Source: Thoreauomyces humboldtii (taxonomy: Eukaryota; Chytridiomycota; Chytridiomycetes; Spizellomycetales; Powellomycetaceae). From it: a stretch of 38,513 nt of DNA. The notes beneath the pieces are model-generated. The model was not told the origin of the DNA and made no database searches. It was given only the letters and a program-made list of their open reading frames with translations. Positions 33,299 through 38,513 of this stretch are shown here, piece by piece; position 1 is the stretch's first letter, and the number at the start of each line of letters is the position of its first letter. Location: positions 1 to 38,513 of the forward strand of contig JADGJA010000133.1 in NCBI GenBank assembly GCA_027596035.1. Reading direction: 5' to 3'. The position numbers were made by a program, and so were the translations under genes.

Positions 33299-36065
33299 AT
33301 GCCTCCGAAAGCAAGGGGAACGGAGGTACCATCAACAAAGCGAAGGAGGACATCGGCACCTTCACGACCAAACAGTCGCAAAAGCAGCAGCACCAGCTCC
33401 CAGCCGGGGCTCGGCCGGCGACAGAGCACCCTCGATTCCTTCTTTGGGCGCTCGCGGACCAACAGTTTCTCCGAATCTATCGGGTCGCTCGACGGAGCAC
33501 CGCAGACCGAGAGTCCAGGGGTGGCCGATGTACCCGCTTTCGTTACGAAAGATGAAGCAGACGCATGGGACGCCGACGCGACGGACGTCGATGAACCCAA
33601 GGAGAACATCATCAATTGGCGAGAAGGGAAGCCGTACTATCAGCGAGTCTTCGATGAAGGTTTGGAAACCGTCATATCGTGTGAGCCGCATCTCCTCGAT
33701 GAGGGGGACCTGCGACTGGCCGAACGTTATCAGCACATGGATGGTGAGCCTGACGATGTTGTCCTCAGGTCCTGAGCTCTTCACGAGGCTGACTTTTCGA
33801 GCCACCCTTCGTCTAGCAAACGGCCAGAAGCTCTTCGTGCGTTTGTTTTCACGGGGTTGCAAATGGATCCGCTTGAGCTCTCTCAAGTACCGAGAAGTCG
33901 ACATCCCTCTCGGTTATGCTGCGCTTTGCGATGCAGGGAACACTTTGGTTTCTTGTGGTACGCTTCACGACCAGCCGATGAGATGGTTCGAAAAGGACTG
34001 ACGTAGCATGATAGAGCTGGACTCTTTGGAAGAACTCCTGATCATCATGTCCGGGGTTGAGCTCAAAGCCTTCGCGAAAGACAGTCAACTCCTCACATCT
34101 CAGCAAAAACGATGGGCCAAAAAAGATTGCATAGAGGCTATTATGCTACACGCCGAAAACCAGTCTTTGCTGATCGGAAATCCTTTAGAAAGGACAAAGA
34201 AGCGCGTGAAAAGGATCCTAGGTAATCATATCCAGTTTCTGCCCGATGTCACTCCGGTAAGGCTCATGCCCCAAACTCCTAGGTCCTCTCGTCAAACTGA
34301 GGGAGTCTGTTATCGATGTCTTTGAACGCGTTATGGTCATATACTTCCGATCGATGGACATTCTTGAGCGCCCGATGATAGCGGGCATCCTGTCGGAGGT
34401 GGAACGGTGGACGTTCCCGGACTTCGAAGTGGACCGGTCGAAAGACATATTCAAGACTCGCCAGGCAGCAGTAGAATGTGAGCATCCTCGTGAAAACTCC
34501 CTTCCGCGTCTCAAGCTCACTGTTGGATTGCAGATTTCGACGCTTTGCGGTTACAAGCTACCATCGAAAAGTGTATCGAGACACGTCGTGTGTCGGATTG
34601 TTTGCAACATGTATCAGAAATCCAACTTCGGTGGGAGGCAAGTTTGGGGGATGGTATCGATCAAGATGTTTCTCAGTACTTCCTCAGCCAGTTCACCTCA
34701 GGTATCGACGATTCCGTTTCCTTGGAGAGCTGAGGGCTGCTGTCTAACAGCCTTTTCTCCGTAGCGCGAGTTTACACGGCCTTGCTGACGACATTTTCCC
34801 TTGACATCCTGCCCACTTTACGACAACATGCCGCTGCCCTTGAAATTCTGCATATTTTGCTTTCCCAGCAACGCCACGGCAGAGGCTCACGGGGAAAATG
34901 GTGGGATCAACTCTCTCATCTCACTCTCAATTACGGCGAGTCGTCCAAATCGGATCGAGAGGAATACGCCCTCGAACTGTGTGTGGAAGCCATAAGGGAT
35001 CCACTGGTCCGCGCCGGATGGCTGGTCAAGATCCGCAGGCGGATGGAACGGCTGGCGCGTCTGATATGGGCCAGAAAGATGGAAGCTGATGCCGCCATGG
35101 TACCCGTCGTCGTTGGGAAGCGGAAGAAGAAGAGCGCGGCTGCAAAGATACTCGATTCGGGATGGGACGAGCTCGTGCCCGGCGACGTTCGCGCCCGTCT
35201 CGTGGATCTGACGATCAGGGATCCGACCGAGACCGTGTTCACGGGCACGAAGCTTCCCGACAACGCCACCGGAAGGAAATCGCGTTGGGACATTCCTGAC
35301 GATCTGCCCGTGGGATTCTTCGATTCCGAGGACGGCGCGTCACCGGTCTCCCTCACGGTTGAGCAGGTAGCGCTGGCACGTTACGCCCATCGTGGATACA
35401 AGGGCCTGCACATCGAGAACGCACTCTTTCATCATCTGTTCGGACTGCTCTTCTACACGGAGCTGTACGTGACGCCCACACTGACGTCCGTCGTCAAGAC
35501 AGAGGGCCAACAACCGGATCCACAATCTCGTCAACCCTCCGTTTTCCAGACCCGGTTCCAGACCCAACCGCTGGATCTCTTCACGGACGGATTCTACGCC
35601 TCCCGTTCGACGGCCCTGGAATCCCGATGCAACCTCCTGTCCTCGCTGTCCCGCGCGGAGCTGGCTCGACTGGTGATGGAGACGGACGCACGACTCCGTC
35701 CTCGTTCCGTCCGGGGTGCCGGTCTCTCGTGGACGGCGATACCGGAGACCAAGCTCGAGGAACTGGTCATGTGCATGCATCCTCCGGCCCTGGTGGCCGT
35801 ACTGACCGTCATGGCTCAGGCCTACAAGGATCACTGCGGTGGACTGCCGGACCTGGTGCTGTGGAAGGTGGGAGGCGGGGATGCTGGGGACGGAGAGAGG
35901 AAGGAGGAGCTGGGCCACGTCAAGCTGGTGGAGGTGAAGGGACCTGGGGATCGCTTGAGCGAGAAGCAGATCATGTGGATGGACGTTCTGGCTGCTGCTG
36001 GGTGGGACGTCGAGATATGTAAAGTGGTCCATCGCGCGGGACCGGAGGTGGTGCCGGACGATTGA
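33299..36065 (+). CDS. FAN1: FAN1 structure-specific nuclease (VRR-NUC)
   Basis: Exons 33299..33743, 33769..33957, 34015..34221, 34283..34477, 34534..34701 and 34765..36065 give 834 aa. FAN1 cuts 5' flaps and unhooks interstrand DNA crosslinks. The nuclease domain is at about 600-810: RGYKGLHIENALFHHLFGLL, GGLPDLVLW (metal-binding Asp) and LVEVKGPGDRLSEKQ (the E-x-K of the PD-(D/E)xK site). The SAP-like segment reads LDSLEELLIIMSGVELKAFAK, formed at the second intron. TPR-like helices lie between. The disordered N-terminus has basic residues and a consensus PIP box, QSTLDSFF (42-49), for PCNA binding. I see no UBZ zinc finger (no CxxC..HxxxC). The first intron, 33744-33768, is only 25 nt but is needed for the frame. 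The long last exon is GC-rich. Confidence 0.93.
33744..33768 (+). other. 25-nt intron in FAN1
   Basis: Begins gtgagcct and ends gtcctcag. It joins phase 1 to phase 1 and links YQHMD to GPELFTRLTF, the normal FAN1 reading. The unspliced frame ends shortly after, so a splice or a frameshift is required here. Confidence 0.65.
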
Positions 36066-36434
36066 ACGCGACTTTCTGATTGACGTGGAAGTGCAATCCG
36101 ATTCCTCCACTCCGACAATTTCACTCAATAACACTGTGCAACTGAAACGCTTATGTGAAAGGCCGATGCATTGGTAAGACAGTAGATGTAGTGGACGGCG
36201 ATAGCTCGCCAATAAGTCCATAGTGTGAGATAAGAGAGCTAAGGGGCTGGAGTGAGGGAAAGAGTATCGTGGTACTAGGCAGGGACTGAGCCCATGCCAA
36301 GAGAGCCCATGCCAAAATGGTCCAAAAAAGAGAATGTAGCGTGCATATCAAGACTTGACAGTGTTAGGCAGAAAAGGCTTAAAAGCCGGAGCCGCCGGGA
36401 AAAGATGGACGCCTTGAGATTTTCAACGGAGCTC
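36066..36434. other. Convergent intergenic region
   Basis: About 370 nt between the FAN1 and APSES-GATA stops. It contains agagcccatgccaa twice in tandem at about 36287-36315 (partial, 15-nt period). No gene is supported. Confidence 0.35.
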
Positions 36435-38081
36435 TCAGTGGCACGCGGCGAAGCGCATGCGACCGATATTGTATTCCAGTCGGGCTCGGTTCTCGCGAAC
36501 GGCTCGCAGGAAACGAACGACCACGACCTGCTCAGCAGCATCGTCGGCCGAATCGTCCGACTCGTCCTGATTGTCCGAGTCCTGAGGCGAAGCCACGGGA
36601 GCGTAATGACCGTAGGCGAAGGACGAACGAGCAGGAGACGCGGACGAGCTTCCAACGCTACCGTGGTGGTGACGGTTCCCCGACGAACGAGGAGTGGCGA
36701 CCTGTCGGTACTTGTTGTCGGACGAGTCGTCGCAGATGGCATCCTCGAGGATCTTGCACAGACGTTTTCGACCGCGCTCCGACTCACGAAGCTTGCGTTT
36801 CAAAGTCTTGATCTGGGACTCGAGCTGCTGAGTGACTTCGTGCTGTGGTGACTGCTGAACCACCTGCTGCTTGCTGGTCGGGCTAGGAGTTGCGAACATC
36901 GGGTGTGGGGCTTGAGTGACACCTGCAGCCATGAGAAGCTGATCCATGGGAAGAAGGCCTGTGGCGGGTGGAAGCAAGTCTGGAGCCCCGTGATCCATCT
37001 CCATCGCGTCTTCCGAGTCGGATTCGGACGAGTCGGATTCAGTCTCGTCGCCCGTGTTTGACTTGCCGCTCTGAGGATTGAGGCGACCGAAAGACCACTT
37101 GACACCACAAGCATTGCAAAGAGTACGCTTGCCTGAGGGACCGCGACGCCATTGCGGCGTGGACGTGACGCCGCATCCCTCGCAACGCTTGCCGGCATGA
37201 GGAGGAGTCTTGTCACGCGACATGACACTGGGAGAACGCGAGTAAGAATTCTGGACGTGCTGCTGCTGGACATGCTTGGCGAACTCGACCGGTGAGGCAC
37301 CGCGCGGAGACTCAAAGCGTCGCTTCTTGGAAGGCGTGTTCCCGTTGGAGATCGGGTGGGCAGGAGCGAGAGACATCGAGTACGAGTCCTCGTCGTCTTC
37401 TCCGGGATAAACAGGACGACGCTTGACACGTGAGCCGGGAGGACGAAGAGCCATGGTAGTTGTGCGACGGCCCTCCGTCATGTCACCTGACATCTCGTTC
37501 TCGTCCTGATCCTGAGCCATGTCATCGCGCTGTGGTTGCTGGTGGTACGCTTCAGTGTCCGAGGACGAGGAAGGGACGCCGTCCGAGACATGGAAGCCGG
37601 TGTCAGAGTGGTGAGAGGACGAGCTGGAAGTCCACTTTTCCTTCGGAGCTTCGATCATGGGCGCGATGTGGACCGGTTCCTTGATGTGCACGACCTTCTG
37701 CTCCTTGGCGAGCGCAGGCTCCTTTGGCGCACGCTTGCGCTTCTCTTTGGCTGGGAGCTGCTCGTCGCCGGGTTGGGGAACATACGAGAGCAATTCCTCC
37801 ATGTCTTGCTCGACTCCATGGGCGGCCGCCAGCAGACGCGCAGAGTCCAACGGGATCCAGGTGCCCTGGAAGCCAGCATAGCCGCCCTGCACCTTTTCGT
37901 GGACGCCTCCGGTCACGTCCCGCTCGAGAATCTTGGTCCGTTGAGGTTTGGGCAGACCCGCGGCGCGAAGGATTTGGGTCGCGTTGATGTACGCGTCGGC
38001 CATCCTTCTCATTACCGGGACATTGCGACACTGTATTTCGTAAACGCGGACCCCGCTGTAAGAGGCGGGTCGGATGGTCAT
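36435..38081 (-). CDS. APSES/KilA-N transcription factor with a GATA zinc finger
   Basis: Intronless, 548 aa, presumably nuclear. Residues 1-105 form an APSES DNA-binding domain: [48 protein letters not shown] and [11 protein letters not shown]. This is closest to the Mbp1/Swi4-type winged helix, which in yeast binds the ACGCGT box. There are no ankyrin repeats, unlike Mbp1 or Swi4. Residues 300-325 are a GATA finger with Cys 300, 303, 322 and 325 (CX2C-X18-CX2C) and [16 protein letters not shown]. Basic NLS-like runs occur at 112-117, 218-222 and 251-255. A coiled coil at about 415-455 ([18 protein letters not shown]) could dimerise it. The rest is Ser/Asp/Gln-rich and disordered. Both domains are in a single uninterrupted frame, so this is not a prediction artefact from joining two genes. 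Confidence 0.93.
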   Translation of the reverse strand: MTIRPASYSGVRVYEIQCRNVPVMRRMADAYINATQILRAAGLPKPQRTKILERDVTGGVHEKVQGGYAGFQGTWIPLDSARLLAAAHGVEQDMEELLSYVPQPGDEQLPAKEKRKRAPKEPALAKEQKVVHIKEPVHIAPMIEAPKEKWTSSSSSHHSDTGFHVSDGVPSSSSDTEAYHQQPQRDDMAQDQDENEMSGDMTEGRRTTTMALRPPGSRVKRRPVYPGEDDEDSYSMSLAPAHPISNGNTPSKKRRFESPRGASPVEFAKHVQQQHVQNSYSRSPSVMSRDKTPPHAGKRCEGCGVTSTPQWRRGPSGKRTLCNACGVKWSFGRLNPQSGKSNTGDETESDSSESDSEDAMEMDHGAPDLLPPATGLLPMDQLLMAAGVTQAPHPMFATPSPTSKQQVVQQSPQHEVTQQLESQIKTLKRKLRESERGRKRLCKILEDAICDDSSDNKYRQVATPRSSGNRHHHGSVGSSSASPARSSFAYGHYAPVASPQDSDNQDESDDSADDAAEQVVVVRFLRAVRENRARLEYNIGRMRFAACH

Positions 38082-38513
38082 CTGGCTGTCGTGAAGCTTG
38101 AAAGGTGTATTCCTTGTCGGTCGTTGTTCGATCGGCTTTGTTCGATTTGGCGAACCGCGAAGCGTTCGAGCACGAAAGCCTGCCCGCCGCCGAGGGAGAG
38201 AAGGATACTAACGAGCACGCGCGAGCGGACGGTATCAAAGGCGAGAAACCGAGTTCGACCCTCGCGGGGGGAAGGGGTGAAAGTGAGCGGGCGAGGGTTT
38301 GACCGAGGTGTGAGATTGAGGTCGCGTAACTTTTGTCGCGGGTGGTTGCAGCGCGAGACGAAAACGCGTTGACGTGTCGGGAGTTTATCGAACTGCGACT
38401 CTCGATGGAGCAGACGAGTGCACGCGTGGGGCGTGAGAGCGGTCGGGTAGGAGGTGGGTACTACGGGAAGCGTGTTGGGGGGGATTGCGATGCTTGTCGA
38501 GGAAGCAAATGGG
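38082..38513 (-). promoter_or_regulatory. Upstream region of the APSES-GATA gene with two ACGCGT boxes
   Basis: No gene is visible in these 430 nt. ACGCGT, the MluI cell-cycle box recognised by Mbp1-type APSES domains, occurs at 38364-38369 and 38422-38427, about 285 and 345 nt before the start codon. The hexamer also occurs elsewhere in the window (for example near 3979, 8070, 23823, 26041 and 34327), so the pair could be chance. Confidence 0.35.

Noticed and set aside
35340..36221. 293-aa minus-strand frame opposite FAN1
   Set aside because: It lies antisense to the conserved VRR-NUC exon and has His/Arg/Ser-rich composition typical of a shadow of GC-rich coding DNA.
36287..36315. Short tandem duplication agagcccatgccaa
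   Set aside because: Only two partial copies of about 14 nt in a 3' intergenic region; not enough to call a functional repeat.
37536..38372. 278-aa plus-strand frame opposite the APSES gene
   Set aside because: Antisense shadow of a well-supported intronless gene; Arg/Gly-rich with no domain.
1..38513. CRISPR arrays, tRNA or rRNA genes, transposons
   Set aside because: No regularly spaced repeats, cloverleaf signatures, rRNA core sequences, transposase or reverse-transcriptase motifs were seen on reading; small tRNAs could still be missed without a covariance search.

Overview
The window is nuclear DNA of a fungus, most likely a zoosporic, chytrid-like early-diverging lineage. Fungal origin is indicated by an APSES DNA-binding protein, a heme-thiolate peroxidase with PCP and EHD motifs, and a GH28 pectinase. 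The chytrid-like placement rests mainly on a giant 'tiny macrocysts' (TmcB-type) membrane protein, a family I know from chytrids and amoebozoans but not from Dikarya. A Ral-type GTPase and an RlmN-type radical-SAM methylase are also unusual for Dikarya. I do not assign a genus. Genes are dense and intron-rich. Introns are mostly 45-80 nt, with several candidates of only 25-34 nt.

Layout. 580-2474 (+) is a multi-pass membrane protein of unknown family. 2606-5583 (-) is an 843-aa coiled-coil protein. 5651-6204 (+) and 6152-6988 (-) are two poorly resolved genes, the second a membrane protein with a frame break. 7040-8223 (-) is an MCP1-like mitochondrial membrane protein, divergent from a Ral-like GTPase at 8379-9020 (+). 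9196-10372 (-) is a ketopantoate reductase. 10829-16405 (+) is the 20-exon TmcB-like gene. 16406-17214 is a gene-free stretch with imperfect direct repeats.

17215-18061 (+) is a secreted unspecific-peroxygenase-like enzyme. 18624-19858 (-) is a secreted rhamnogalacturonase-like GH28 enzyme. 20262-26137 (-) is clathrin heavy chain in 14 exons, divergent from a TMEM170-like protein at 26643-27279 (+). 27393-28121 (-) is NDUFAF2, divergent from a CTLH/WD40 protein at 28366-30928 (+). 31305-32875 (-) is RlmN-like with a C-terminal membrane anchor, divergent from the FAN1 nuclease at 33299-36065 (+). 36435-38081 (-) is an intronless protein carrying both an APSES domain and a GATA zinc finger.

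Most genes are unrelated housekeeping functions: vesicle coat, mitochondrial biogenesis, coenzyme A synthesis, DNA repair and RNA modification. The two secreted enzymes suggest growth on plant material. I see no tRNA, rRNA, CRISPR array or mobile element. Gene models were built by hand from reading frames, splice-site consensus and intron phase, and phase closes for nearly all of them. The most unusual items are the APSES-GATA protein, the tail-anchored RlmN, the 25-nt intron in FAN1 and the FAN1 PIP box.
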